This document shows positions 32,313 through 44,010 of a stretch of DNA of 64,000 nt, piece by piece. Source of the DNA: Struthidea cinerea (Eukaryota > Chordata > Aves > Passeriformes > Corcoracidae). Position numbers and translations under genes: made by a program. Location: positions 482,437-546,436 of the forward strand of contig VZTI01003643.1 in NCBI GenBank assembly GCA_013397865.1, in the 5' to 3' direction. Under the pieces are notes generated by a model. That model worked only from the letters and a program-made list of their open reading frames with translations. It made no database searches and was not told the DNA's origin. Every line of letters begins with the position of its first letter. Positions within the stretch are counted from its first letter, which is position 1.

Positions 32313-35222
32313 ATGGCGCTGGCGCTGCTGCGAGCGCGGCCCCGCGGGGCCGCCCTGGGTGAGTGAGGCCGGGGGCGCGGGGCGGGCGCGGACCGGCACC
32401 TCGGAGGGTGCGGGATTCCGGTGGCTGCGGGACCCCCGGTGGCTGCGGGACCCCCGGAGGGTGCGGGCCCGCCGCGCTCACGCCGCGCCCCCGTTTGTCC
32501 CCGCAGCTCTCCTCGGCTCGGCCCTGCTCCGCCGCCCCGCCGCGCTCGGTGCTGCCGTCGCTCGCTGCGCTCCGGCCCGCGACAGCCACGGCCCGCCCCG
32601 CCAGGGACACGGTACGGCCCTGTCTGTGTCAGTCTGTGTGTCTGTGTGTTTGTGTGCGTGGGTCTCGTTTTCCCGGGATCAGGAGAACTCCTTCGCCCAG
32701 GCAGACCGCTTTTCCCATCCCTGGAACTGCTCAAGGCCACGCTGGATGGAGCTCCGAGCTCCCGGGTCTAGTGCAAGGCGTCCTGCCCATGGCACGGGGT
32801 TGGGATTAAATGATCCGTAAGGTCTGCTCCAGCTCTTAAATAGTCTGTGATTCTGTCAAGAATGAGTTGTAAAGGACCAGATTTTGGCTAGGGTCCTCCA
32901 AGGGACCAACAGCGAGCGGTGCCGGGATAAAGGACAGAGGTGATGGAGGTGGAACCCAATGGCCATACAGGGACTTGAGAACAAGATGAACTTTAAGGTG
33001 CCTCCCATCCCAAACCAGGCTGTGAGTCTATAATTTTTTTGGGCCACTTAGGAGATTTTAAGCAGCAGCTGTAACAAAGAGCAGAAAAGATTTGCACATG
33101 GTACAGTGCTTTTTCTTGGTGTTTTCTTGGGTGATGTAGGGTTACGGGTGTTACCAGCAAAGGGAAAAATAATCCTAAATGTCCATCGATTTAAGGGAGG
33201 AGTTGTGAAATGCTGAGTGTTGTTTGATAGAGCAGTAAGTGTGCAGAGATGTTATTTGTGATAAATAATCCTGCTGTCATGGTGCCTCAGGCTGTGAGGA
33301 GTGTGCGTACCCTCACCATCAGCAGCACTGTTACCAGTTAATAGCACTTCAATTTGCACTTTGCCCAAGTCCAGACTCAGGTCCTTTGCTTTCCTTATCT
33401 TGTCACTTCCTAAATTTCTTTTCTCCTTGCCAAAACGAAGTAAAACGTTTGCATTTTGGTTCAGGTGGATGGATGGTATCTGTGTGTTAGTTGAGCACTT
33501 TGGGGGTGTTGCATTGATAATTTCACCCATCCAGTTCTTGATGTTTTCAGCCTGGGCTGATGCTCACATTGTGTTTCCAAGTACTGCCTATGCTGGGTTT
33601 TGGTTTGCAGACTGCCCACATCTCAAAGCCATTCCTCCAGCCCTTGGCAGAGGGGCTCTTCCCTGAGAATGTTTCTCCTTGCAGGCACTTCCAAGGCTGC
33701 GTCTTTGCACTGGACAGGGGAGAGAGCAGTCAGTGTGCTGCTGCTGGGGCTGCTTCCTGCAGCCTACCTGTACCCCGGTCCGGTCGTGGACTATTCCCTG
33801 GCTGCAGCCCTCACCCTGCACGGTCACTGGTAAGCACAGCAGGGCTGAATGCACGGGGAAAAAAGGTTTGGTGGCTCCAAACCTCATCCTGATCTAGTGT
33901 AAAACACCTGGAAAAAGTCATTGGTCTCCAAGTTCTGTGGCAGTTGTGATCTTTGACAAGAGTGGTTGTACTTTGGTCTTCCTTTCTCACATTGTTCTCC
34001 CAGTCAGAAAAGGAATCCATAAAAACTCTCTGGTGTCTTAGCCTTGGGAGTACTTCCTTGCCCCTGGATGTGCAGAATCCTGGATGTTTCTAACCTGTGG
34101 AAGAACCAGTGGTGGGCAAAAATAGGGAACAGGAAGAGGACAGATCTGTATAAAAACAATACAAAAATATTCTTCCTGTAAAGCTCTGTGCACTGGCTTT
34201 GTGCATCTCAGTGGTGGTGAGGTTCTGCATAATCAAGAGCTCACAGCAAAGATTCCACTAAGGAGACCTGGATGATTATTTCCTTGATTCCTGGGAAGTG
34301 GATCTTTGCTCAGTGTAGTTCTGCTGTGATCCTTAATGAGAGCAGGGACAGGGCTAATTAGGAGTGGATCCAGCCGCATGGTTGGCCAGACTGGCAGCAT
34401 GCACCTTCTTGAGGTGATCCTGGTTTGGGAGTTCCTTGCCACAAGGAAAAAGCAGGTTTTTGTGGTACTTTGGGGGTGCCAGGCTTTTTTAAACCTCCGT
34501 TTTGCCCTTAGAAATTTGTGCCAGGGATTCTTGCACTTTCCTTGCTCTGACTGGAAGCTTTTTCCCAAAACAAGCATCCTGTCTCTTGTGTTGCTGGATA
34601 GTTCAAATCTGGACAGGACTTCACTTCCAGATGTAGAAAAAACCCAAAATACACTAATTTTTTTGGTTGCCACTCTTCTAATCTAAATGCTACCCAGGAG
34701 TCTTCTGCGTCTTTGTGACAATGGCTGGTCCCAGATATTTCCTTGGTTTTCCTCTTTTTTTCAGTCCTTGGAAGGCAGATTCCAAGGATTCTGTTGTCTG
34801 CAGAGCTGTGGTCAGCCCTTGGTTTCCTCCAGAAAACTCTGAGCCAATCAATGTATTTTTAATAAAATGTGTGGAATGTTTTGGTTTGTTTTTGAAATGG
34901 ATGCACCCTGAGTGGGAACTGAGCATTCTCCAGGAAAGGCTGATGGCAGCAGGTGCAAAAAAGCAATGTTTGAGGCATCCTGGTAGAATGGTGCCACAAA
35001 GTGGATGGATTTCAGTGTGTGATCTTTGCTGACTTGAGCTTTTCTCTCTTGTTTAGGGGTCTGGGCCAGGTAATAACAGATTATGTGCATGGAGACATCC
35101 CCATTAAAGTGGCCAACACGGGGCTGTACATTCTGTCCGCCCTCACCTTCGCCGGCCTCTGCCACTTCAACTACCAGGACGTGGGGATCTGCAAGGCTGT
35201 GGCCATGCTCTGGAGCCTCTGA
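32313..35222 (+). CDS. SDHD: SDHD, succinate dehydrogenase small anchor subunit
   Basis: SDHD (CybS) anchors complex II in the mitochondrial inner membrane and helps bind haem b and ubiquinone. Exons: 32313-32358, 32507-32611, 33685-33829, 35057-35222; total 153 residues (human 159), phases consistent. Residues 1 to about 50 are Arg/Ala-rich with no acidic cluster, as in a mitochondrial presequence. The mature part has three membrane segments: VSVLLLGLLPAAYLYP, DYSLAAALTLHGHWGLGQV, and LYILSALTFAGLCHFNY. LTLHGHW carries the haem-ligand histidine region, and TDYVHGD holds the conserved Asp-Tyr pair near the quinone site. The C-terminus DVGICKAVAMLWSL is almost identical to human. The N-terminal presequence is much less conserved, as is usual. 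Confidence 0.97.
32715..32858 (+). repeat. CR1 LINE 3' end in SDHD intron 2
   Basis: The blocks GTGCAAGGCGTCCTGCCCAT, GGGGTTGGGATTAAATGATC and AAGGTCTGCTCCAGCTC, closing with GTGATTCTGTC, match a CR1 3' tail in sense orientation. It is the opposite orientation to the copy upstream of the gene. Confidence 0.8.
32860..33035 (+). repeat. Second, older CR1 tail in SDHD intron 2
   Basis: The sequence GGGTCCTCCAAGGGACCAAC and then TTTAAGGTGCCTCCCATCCC, ending GTGAGTCTATAAT, resembles another sense CR1 tail directly after the first. It is more diverged, so the call is less certain. Confidence 0.55.
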
Positions 35223-35672
35223 GGTGTCCCCAGCCCTGACACACACGATTGTCCTCTGCTGCCTCTGCTTCATCAGCTTGCGACCAACATAATGCACAAC
35301 AAAGGAATAGCCAAGGGTCTCTAGTGAGAGCAGCCTGCAGTGGGCTCAGAGCTAGATTAGAATATATAGAGAAAAAACAGATTTGACTGGGAGATGTCCA
35401 GTGAGAGTGAGTGGATTCAAGCTGCACTGTAAATTGGGGTGAATTAATTGCATCAGTGACAGACTGGCATAGCTAAAGGGAACTCTCCTTGTAATACCAG
35501 CTTTAATGAGTGTTTTTTTAACTGTTGGTTGGTTTCCTTTTCTGAAAAACGAGTTTGACTTGTGGAAAACTGAACTGCTTCTTCTGACGTCAGTGTGTAA
35601 GGCAGACCCTGTAACTCTTTGGACCCTGGGAGTTGTTGCAGAAAAGGGAATACTTTTTTTCTTAATCCATGC

Positions 35673-35678
35673 AATAAA
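35673..35678 (+). terminator. SDHD: Polyadenylation signal AATAAA, SDHD
   Basis: Canonical hexamer about 450 bases after the SDHD stop, followed within 20 bases by a GTGTGTGTG-rich downstream element. Confidence 0.85.
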
Positions 35679-36719
35679 GAATTTACAGAAATTGTGTGTG
35701 TGCTTCTGAACCATTTTTACTGCTTTTGGGTTGCTTAAGATGTTTTCTCTGCAGATAGGATTGCTCTGCCTTACTTCATTTGGCTATTATAAAACAAAAA
35801 GCTGACTTAGACTTGACTTAATACAAGAATAATTAATGTCCATGAGAAAATACAACAAGAATTGACCTAGAATAAAAATACTTTTGCAGATTGACTTTTA
35901 GGAGCATTTGACTTTCAAGGTTTTTATGTTCATCTGCAACACTTTTTTGAGGTTTATTTTCTAAATACTCTGGTCTGTGTTGTCCTGTGTGACTGAAAAG
36001 ACAACAAACACAAGGCTGAGGGAACGTTCTGTTCTTTTAGGGTTTTTTTAGAGGGGAACTGAGATTGTGGTTTTTAACTTTCTGCTTCATCTTGTCTGAC
36101 TTTCACAGTGCTAAGGAGTGGATAACTCTTTCCACATTCTAATGGTACTTTTGTGGCACTATTAATAGCAAGAAGAAGAGAATTTGTGTTACCATCAGTG
36201 ATTATGCAATAAACAGAACGACCAAGTCGCTGTTTGGATTCCAAAAGACTTTCTGGTTTGTTTGTTTTTTTAACATGGATTGGAAATTTTATTTATTGGC
36301 AAAAGCAGGTAGCTGGCCAATTTTTTGTTTGTGTTGTGGTCAGAATGGAGCTGTGGTGTGGTTTAAACACCAACATTTGTTACTTAGTCCCAGGGAAGAG
36401 GAGGGTGCAGATGGGTGAGTCATGGGAAAGTCCCTCTGGGCAGGCTGAGGTTCTCTCATGGAAAGTGTCTGAGATTTCCTCACACAATATGCAGCTGTAG
36501 GTGCTGTTTAAGCTACTTGTGTGAGAAATTAATTACCTGAGAGTTCTGGGAATGTAAAAGTCCAAACCTAATTCAAAAGCTGTTTGGTCAACAGGCATTA
36601 AAGATTTTAGGGATCAAATTCTACAGGACTGTATAGATATGGACATTCTTGTTTCTTCAGTGTGTAATTCTCTTCTGACTGGAAAACATTCTTCTGCTTC
36701 TTTTTGCCAAGAAATTGCA

Positions 36720-36725
36720 TTTATT
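36720..36725 (-). terminator. IL18: Possible polyadenylation signal, IL18
   Basis: On the minus strand AATAAA lies about 110 bases past the IL18 stop. Further AATAAA copies near 36288-36297 would give a longer 3'UTR. Which one is used cannot be told from sequence. Confidence 0.4.
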
Positions 36726-36832
36726 TTTTTAGTAAGTACTGACAGTAGTTAAAACTGACTTGTTTTAGATAAAGAAAGACTAAAGTTTCTTGTATAAAAA
36801 AACTGTATGTTAAAACTCTTGGAAGTGCTGCA

Positions 36833-39421
36833 TCATAGGTTGTGATTTTCATTCTGACTGGACGTAGATAAACTTATCTTCGTAGTTTCATCCACTTCAT
36901 CTTTTGACAGTTTCTTTAGGATTAATTTTCTCAAGTAGCCTTCTTCCTCAAAGGCCAAGAACATTCCTTGTTCCATTGAGCATTCAAACTTAAAAGCTTT
37001 GGAGCAGCAAGATGTAAAGGTCTTCTTGAAAAAGATGATGTTGCTTTCACCGGGAATTTCTTTGGGAACTTCTCCTTCCTGAGGAAGAAAAAAGGGAACA
37101 GGTTAATCCCAGCACAAGCCCTGACCAGTTTTATTCCAGCTCTGAGCTGTTCATTCTGCCTGTTGGTTTTGTACAGATGAGGAGAGGGAAGCAGATCCTT
37201 ACCTTGAATCTAACAATCATTTCTCCACATTCCCTCTCACAACACATGTAGTAACTTTTGTCTTCCACTTGGACACTGAAGGCCACAGGCATCCCTGCTA
37301 AGGGCGTGGTGGTTTTGTAGCAGTGGATGCTGAAGTGCATCCCTTTGCCTGGAAATAAATTGGTTATTATTGACAATCTGCTTAAAGGGAGCTGCAACAA
37401 CTGAGCTCAGTGATGTTTTACCATTCCACTGGCAACTGGCTGTCTTTCCAGGATATTTTTCCTGGCAGAAGAGCCAGTACTTGAATTTTTATGGCTTCTG
37501 GTTGTACTTTGTGCAATCAGGCAATAACCAATGTGTACTAAAGCAGCTGAGGTCACCAGGCAGTGTGGGGAGGGTGTCACATCCTTTTGTGTGCATGCAG
37601 AAAGTGAGACTGGGATGCGGAAGTGGCCGTCTGTAAGTCAGATCATGGCTGGATATGGGTGATCCGGAAATAAATATGGTCAATAAACAGAGCTGTAAAT
37701 AAATTGCTGAAGCAAAAAGTCAAAGCCAAAACTATAAGTTAATAGCTAATACTATTAGAAGAAAGTAAGACCTTTCAGTGTCAGTACATGGTTTAAATTT
37801 TAGGGGGGTTTTTTTGTAATCCAACGTAAAAAAAGGGGTGAATTAAGAATTTTGTGATCAGAGCCAAGCAAAAATCTTAACAGCCCTTTTTCTTTATGGG
37901 ACATCCTGCAGGCTTTGGTCTAACCCAGAAATCTCCATCACCAGTGCCCAAGACACACAATTTAACTCTCTTAGCTGAGTTTTATTCTTGCAAATGAAGT
38001 TTTGAGTCATTACTCTCAGTCCCATTACTGAGTCAATCATTACAAAGAACAAAGCCACCTCTAGGATAAAGCAGCAGAGCAGTGGTGATGGTTTATATCT
38101 GGAAATTACCAGATTGCATCTCCTGGTCTGTCACATCCTCGAAGGCTGCCACATTCAGGTCTGGGCGCACCACGAGCAGTTGGCTGTTCACATTCCTCAG
38201 CACTCGGTGCAGAGTCTTTTCTTTGCAGAGGGCATCACACTCCAGCTCTGCAGGAATAATAGTAAAAAATAAATCTTAATATTTCAGCTGTTGTCTCCTC
38301 AGATCTTGATAGTTTGCTGCCAGCTTAATCTTGTCATTGCATATGTCATGTGAAAGTTCTTAGAATGACATCAAACAAAAGGAAGGTCACATCATCTTTT
38401 ACACCTCTGCTTGAAGCAGAATTTCCAGAATACAGAAATTTATTTATATAAGCAAGAGAAGCTGCTGTGTTTGTTAATGAGAATTCAGAAGCATCAGTTC
38501 TCTTTTGCCCAACAATTAAATTGCATTGAAAGGTGCTGTCAGGGAAGCCAATACCGCGTACCTTGGGAGGAATTAAAGCAACATCAGCATCAGAAGGAGC
38601 AGGTGAGTTGTAGCTCTGGTTTTTTGCAGCCACTCTCAGTTTGAAACTTGTCCTCTCTGATTTAGTGAGTGTGGCCATGTTCATGTGAAATGGGTAACAA
38701 AGTAATAAAAGATGAGCTCTCAGCTTACCATCATCATCTTGGTTCCAAGTGAGCAGCGGGGAAAAAAAGGAAAGAAAAAACAACGTTAAGCTCTGCCCCC
38801 ACAAAAGAAAAGTCTTTTACCCAGGCAAGGCTGGAAGCCAGGCAGCCACCTACGTGTTCCCACAGCCCTGTGCCACCAAGGCTGAGCTGCTGTCACTGCA
38901 GGGTTTATTTGTGAGCAGAACAAATGAAACCCCAGTCATTTGAGAACTGGAGTCACCACCAAACCAGAGGTATGCAAAATGCTTTTTTAGGGTTATTTAA
39001 GAGTGAGAAGGTCACTCTAAGCCTAAACCAGAGGAGTAATTGCATGCAAGTTTTTGGTTTTATCGGTGCCTTTACTCTAAGTGAGCAAAAGTCATTACAA
39101 ATTGCATTTAAAGAAGAAACTGTTTTCCAACTGACTTTATTCCACAAGATCAGAAATTACTCACTCCAAGTTCACCCTCCAGTATTCCAACTCTTCTGAG
39201 TGTCCTTTCCCGGAATTTTTTGTATGAGCAACAAGTACTTGGCTAACAACACTTAAAACTGAAGCTTATGGGAAAATTAGGTGAAATCACACAGACAAAG
39301 GAATTGTGTTAAATCAGTATTCAAACAGAAAAGGATATTAAATGCTCTAATTACCATCAAAATAGAGGCAGAAATTTTTTCCAAGTTCTACTGCACACAC
39401 CAGAATCTCTTCAGCACTCAT
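36833..39421 (-). CDS. IL18: IL18, interleukin-18 precursor, 5 coding exons
   Basis: IL-18 is an IL-1-family cytokine made as a precursor and activated by caspase-1; it drives interferon-gamma production. Minus-strand exons in order: 39421-39355, 38737-38729, 38247-38110, 37348-37203, 37078-36833, giving 201 residues with all phases in agreement. The N-terminus MSAEEILVCAVELGKNFCLY resembles chicken IL-18. The pro-region ends FDDDDELECD, and Asp30 is the likely caspase site. The mature part (about 171 residues) has family blocks including TLHRVLRNVNSQLLVVRPDL, PLAGMPVAFSVQVEDKSYYM and ESNIIFFKKTFTS. It shows no classical signal peptide, as is usual for the family. The second coding exon is only 9 bases long. 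It converges with SDHD and is followed in the opposite direction by TEX12. Confidence 0.95.
38729..38737 (-). CDS. IL18: IL18 9-base microexon
   Basis: The minus strand reads AACCAAG, then ATGATGATG, then GTAAGC. Both neighbouring exons are phase 1, so this exon gives three Asp codons split across junctions (G-AT GAT GAT G-AG). It supplies the acidic stretch before the caspase site. A pyrimidine-rich tract precedes it but is offset about 20 bases from the AG. Mammalian IL18 also has a very small exon coding EDDE at this point, as I recall, which supports the call. Confidence 0.75.
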
Positions 39422-40149
39422 CTTCACCCTGCCCAAAGCACAGGGAGAGGAATCAGAGTTAACCTCGATGCTCCTTATCCCATAAAGGGATAAAAGTTAA
39501 CTCTACACAGACTGATCTTACCAGGTGCCCCCTAGAAAAGCATGAGCTTCCAAAATACCCAAGTTAGAACCCGTTCTGACTGCCCCTGAAAGGTCATCCC
39601 TTGCACTAAAGATAATAAATGTCTTAACACCAGGTGAACAATGGGAAGATCTGGCTCTCGCACTGGGATTTTATTGTGCAAAATACCTGACTCACTTCCA
39701 CAGCTTTTTCACCAGTTGAAAACAATTTATACAAAACAACTGAGCAGTATCGACAAAAGTAAACACACACACCCAGAGGAATTAGGGTGGGGAATCGCTG
39801 TGGCTTCCTTGTCCCTCTAGCAAAGCATCTTGAGGAATGTATTCGAGAGTGATTTTTTCTCTTTCTGTTTGTATTTTATATGTTTTTTATCTACTTGTAG
39901 CTGTACAGAAGAGACAGCAGGCTCCCAGCAGCATCTTTGTTCACAAACATGCACACCCAAGCCTTAGAAACGAGATATCACAACACCCGAACTGTACAAG
40001 CCTCATCCGCAGCACATTAACCACAAAGTCAAGGACTCCTCTGTTATTCTAAAGCCAAGGGACAGGCACAGGCAGGACTTTTGACAGAGGATTAAAGGAA
40101 AAAGTGGCCCTTATGGGTAAAACGTAACGTGACTGTGCTTCTTCCCTTG

Positions 40150-40215
40150 ATCATAGAATCATAGGATCAAAAAGGTTGGAAAAGACCTCCAGGATGATCG
40201 AGCCTAACCTCGAGT
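40150..40215 (-). repeat. CR1 LINE terminal fragment
   Basis: TCATAGAATCATAGGATC followed by AAAGGTTGGAAAAGACC is the reverse complement of a CR1 3' terminus, only about 65 bases long. It lies in the presumed 5'UTR intron of IL18. Confidence 0.8.
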
Positions 40216-40319
40216 AGTAAAAGATGGTTATTAGACCTTTTACCAAGGACGTCTGAAAGGAACGGCAGAAACTCAAAGGAGTTTGTTTCTAGCTTACTGT
40301 CGGACGTGGAATGACTCAC

Positions 40320-40522
40320 CCTGAGGAGCCGCAGGGATGCGGGGCGGGAGCAGAGGTGGCTCACGGTGGTCCCTTGTGGCTCCTCGGGAGCTGCAGCCGG
40401 GCGCTGGGGGCCGGGAGAAACGCAGCTGCCAAGTGCCGGGGTAAGGGTCGGGGCTGTCCCAAGGCCACCGCGGGTCACTGCTCCGCTGCTGCCGGGGATG
40501 CCCCAGCCCGAGGGAAGCGAGC
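40320..40522 (-). promoter_or_regulatory. IL18: Probable IL18 5'UTR exon
   Basis: GC-rich minus-strand sequence downstream of a TATA box ends in a good splice donor (CTCAGG then GTGAGT at 40319). It has the right orientation and position to be the untranslated first exon of IL18, joining to the coding exon at 39421. The acceptor for that exon could not be fixed with confidence. The start is inferred at about 30 bases from the TATA box. Confidence 0.5.
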
Positions 40523-40547
40523 GCTGCCGCAGCGCTGCCGGGAGGGG

Positions 40548-40554
40548 TTTTATA
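40548..40554 (-). promoter_or_regulatory. IL18: TATA box, probable IL18 promoter
   Basis: Minus-strand TATAAAA within a GC-rich surround (CCGCTATAAAACCCCTCCC), followed after about 230 bases by a splice donor. A TATA-driven start fits an inducible gene. The assignment to IL18 is from orientation and position. Confidence 0.5.
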
Positions 40555-40899
40555 GCGGCTGGCGGCGGCCGAAATCGGGAGGGTTTCCCAAGATCTCTGC
40601 CTACGTCCGCACTTCTCGCGCGGCATTTCCCCTCCTCGCTGCAGGAGACAGCGCCTATGCAAATCTGGGGTTGCGAGGGTGGCTTTGTGCTGCCCGGTGT
40701 CACGCCGATGTCAGCGGGCTCGTCCTGTTGCTCCACCAGCCTCTCCTACCGGTCCGTGACGCCTCCACGGCGCTTTTGAGGCAGGTGCTGCCCGTGCCCA
40801 TCCGGCTTCCATTGCTCGCTCCCTTGAGGGAAGCCGCTCTGGGATGGAAATCACCGTGCGTGTTGGTTCTTGAAGGCAGCAGTGCCAAGGAATGATGGC

Positions 40900-43500
40900 A
40901 TGGGCTGGGAAGTCTCCCCTGACAGCCGTTTGTGCAGAAGAAGCTTCATGGCAGGAGTTCAGCTCCCGTTTTGGGATAATGCCTCATCCCTCCATTCCGC
41001 GCTGCCTTTGGGGAGTGTTTAAAGCAGCAAACGCTGAACGGCAGCGATGGGACAAGCCCTAAAAACCAGGGAAGCGATCTTGGGAAAGAATATTTACCAA
41101 TTTGTCTCTCCATGCCTTGATTTGCTGTTTCTAACGCTGACCAGAATTATGGCGTTCAGCTCTGCAGCTCCTTGGGACAATTGAAGAGCCCCAAATTGTG
41201 GGGATGGTAAAAACACCCCAAACCCCCAAGTCAGACCCAAACCCAAGTCTCCAAGACATTCTCTCACCTGTTCACATGCCTGTTACTGCTCTTGGAGGTA
41301 AAAAAAAAAACAACCAAATTTCATACGTAATGCTTTAATAGCTCTATTATAAACATGAGGATATGATTTTGAGGTTAAAAGCACATCTTTCAACCTTATT
41401 TGAAATAATAAAGATAAAAACACTGTCTCTTTTACTAATAACCCTGGATTTTGGCTGGTTTAGCCTTGGGACCAGTGTATTTCAAGCAAACAAAAACTAT
41501 GGGTGTGCTACAGAAATTTAGCTGCCTTCTTTAAAGTTTTTGAAAGGAACTAACTAAACCGATTCAAAAGAAACCTAAAAAGCAGAAGAACTCAGCAACA
41601 GACTAAACCCTCCTGTTTCCAACAAAGAAAAGCACATTTTTGGTAACATGTTTTCAGATAAGAATATATATCCCTATTTATAGACTCACTGACTGAATTC
41701 CAGCAGGACATAAAAATACATTTGTACCTTTCTAAATTGAACTGACTTCTGTTTCTGGCCACCCATTTCTGTACATTTTCCCAGTATCCATTTTGTAACA
41801 AATAGTTCCTCCTGCAAGTGGGATCAGAATGCCTCTTGGTCTTTTCCAGCTCAAATAATCAGCTTCAGCCTTTTAAGTTTCTACCTCTGAATAAATTTCT
41901 TCAGCTTCAAAATAATATTCACATCTCTTTTCATCACTCCAACTGACTTTTAAAATCTTTCAATTTGGGCACCAGAGCTTTATGCAGGAGAGTTCCCCAT
42001 CTGGGTGATTCTTGTTCACAGACTCTTTGCATTTCACTGCCAAAAAAAAAATTCTTTTTAAAAAGTTAATGCTGTACTAATAATTTATCATTTAAGTTTA
42101 AATATACATTCAGATCATTATTTATTTTGTATTAGCTGTTGGCACTAATATTTTTGGCCTGTTCCATACAAAAGCTATCAGGAAGGAGGACTTGGTCTTT
42201 CATGTCAGCCTTTTGAGAGCCTTAAGATTCAATTAGTTCATTGAACACATTGAATAAAAGGCATTTCCCTCTCTTTTGCGCACATATTTGCATTTTTCTG
42301 GACCAGACTCTAACTCATACACTAGCTTTTGTGGTAAAGGTTAAACTTTTATTTCTCCTGGAATTTAATATCTCCAATCTCAAAGGAACTGCAGCTTTAC
42401 TTTAAAAGTAATGCCTTAGATAACTTTTCTCCGATTTTAAAGGAACTGGAACTCCAGTAAGAGTAAACTCTCACCCCTTAGATAATTTTCTTTTATTTTT
42501 AGTCTGAGCTTTATCCATAGACTGTCATATCCATAAGATAATGGAAATGAAAATTCAGATGTTTAATTTGTTTTAATTCAGGTGGTCTGTTAATAAAAAT
42601 ATCTTAACCTACTAACGGTGACCCAATTAAGTAAACACCTTAAGAATATTTTCCTAACATATTCTGTCATATCTGTTTCTTAATGTTTAGATCATATTGC
42701 TAATAACATAAATATCTATAAAATAAAGATTTGAGAACTAAATGAAGCGGGCCATGGCAGTTTATTAAAAGTTGTTTCTATTTTGGGGAAGTATTTAGTT
42801 CTTGTTCTTTCAGCAGTTTGATTTCTCATGCTAAGATTTTAATTTCAGAGTCTATCTGGATAACATACATGAGATTAAGATCCCTTTTACTCTTAAAAAC
42901 AAAAAATAAAGATAAAAGGGGGGAAAAAAGAAACAAAAACAGACCAGTGACAAAATCTACATACCCTAACATAAATCACATACAATAAAATAACATATCC
43001 TAACATGAATCCCTTAACGTAACGCAACATAACATTAACATAACTTTGGATTTTGCAATTGCTTATTTCACCATAGGGAACCATGCCAGGATTTAGGAAA
43101 GCAGTAACTTGATACGGTGTTTAATCTCTTGGGATGCTGAAAGTTCTCTCCTTAATTGTTGTGCCCTGTTCGTTTCTCTTGCAAAGGAGCCGAGGGGTGA
43201 CTCAGTCGCTTCTTGGTGAAATCAAATACCATTTTTACCTACAGAAGTGAAACACAGCCTCAGGAAAATACCATTTTATTCTCCATTCTTTAGAGAGAGA
43301 GAAAAAAAAAATTATCTTGGCAGTTGAGCATTTTGGTGATGTTACTCATTTTAGGGCCGTTACTCATTTTAGCGCCCGCTCTCTCAGATTGCACTCATTT
43401 ATGGCTCGTATTTTGAGGTGGACCCATCGAGTGTGAAACGCATTCCAGGGATTTCGCTTAGGAGGTGAAATTTGACGGGAAAGATTTGAGGAACTGTTTA
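40900..43500. other. IL18-TEX12 intergenic, AT-rich
   Basis: About 2.6 kb between the IL18 promoter and the TEX12 CpG island. Except for the cysteine-rich coding relic listed separately (41592-42036), I see no exon, CR1 copy or RNA gene. The sequence is AT-rich with short homopolymer runs. Confidence 0.5.
41592..42036 (-). pseudogene. Degraded cysteine-rich coding relic, family uncertain
   Basis: A minus-strand block begins right after a strong acceptor (TTTTTTTTTGGCAG, AG at 42038-42037). It reads KCKESVNKNHPDGELSCIKL, then WCPN, a stop, then WSDEKRCEYYFEAEEIYSEV, and another stop. A different frame continues with TKRHSDPTCRRNYLLQNGYW and VQKWVARNRSQFN. Cysteine spacing and the K-C start after a splice acceptor faintly recall beta-microseminoprotein or von Willebrand C-type domains. 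I cannot assign it. Stops and frame changes suggest a decayed gene fragment, though a chance open frame cannot be excluded. Confidence 0.3.
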
Positions 43501-43519
43501 AAGCTTTAATAGAAGCGCC

Positions 43520-44010
43520 CGGGCCGGAGCCGCTCCCTCAGCCCTCAGGGGGCACCTCGGGCCGGTCCTGGTGCTGCCACCGCTCTCGGGCAGGGCTCCG
43601 GGGGTGCTGCCAGCCCTGAGGGGAGCGGCTGTCCCTTGTTTCTCGTCCCTTGTTTCTCGTCCCTTGTCCCTTTTCCCTTGTCCCCACAGTCGCGGCCCCT
43701 CACGGCCATTGCCCGCCCCGGGCCCGCCCGCCTGAGGGGAAACCGCGGGGCCGGCGTCCCTCCTGGACACCTCGGTGCCCTCAGGGTCTGGGGAGATCGG
43801 AAAGGGATAAATCCCCTGGGATCACGCCTTTAGGCTGGCCCGGGACTTCCCGCCATTCCCCCGCCGTCTCCAGCCCCTCTGAGGTGCTGCCGGCGCCGTG
43901 AGGAGAGCGCCCTTGCGGAGGAACAAAATACGGGTTTTACACGTTTTTATTTAAACATCCTCCCCAGCGTGACCGCTCAGCAACCACCGCGTGCTTTTCG
44001 TGAGGCAGCC
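43520..44010 (+). promoter_or_regulatory. TEX12: TEX12 CpG-island promoter region
   Basis: About 400 bases of GC- and CpG-rich sequence end just before the TEX12 ATG. Inside is a short direct repeat of CCCTTGTTTCTCGT (about 43633-43680). No TATA box is obvious. The transcription start is not determined. Confidence 0.5.

Larger units (their letters stand above)
35223..36832. other. SDHD 3'UTR and SDHD-IL18 convergent spacer
   Basis: SDHD reads right and IL18 reads left into this 1.6 kb interval. An AATAAA at 35673-35678 probably ends SDHD. On the opposite strand AATAAA hexamers at 36720-36725 and at 36288-36297 are candidates for the IL18 end. No further exon is recognisable. Confidence 0.6.

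Noticed and set aside
38346..38804. 152-codon minus-strand frame running through the IL18 microexon
   Set aside because: Read without splicing it loses IL18 similarity on both sides. The N-terminal family sequence is at 39421-39355 and the donor follows the microexon directly.
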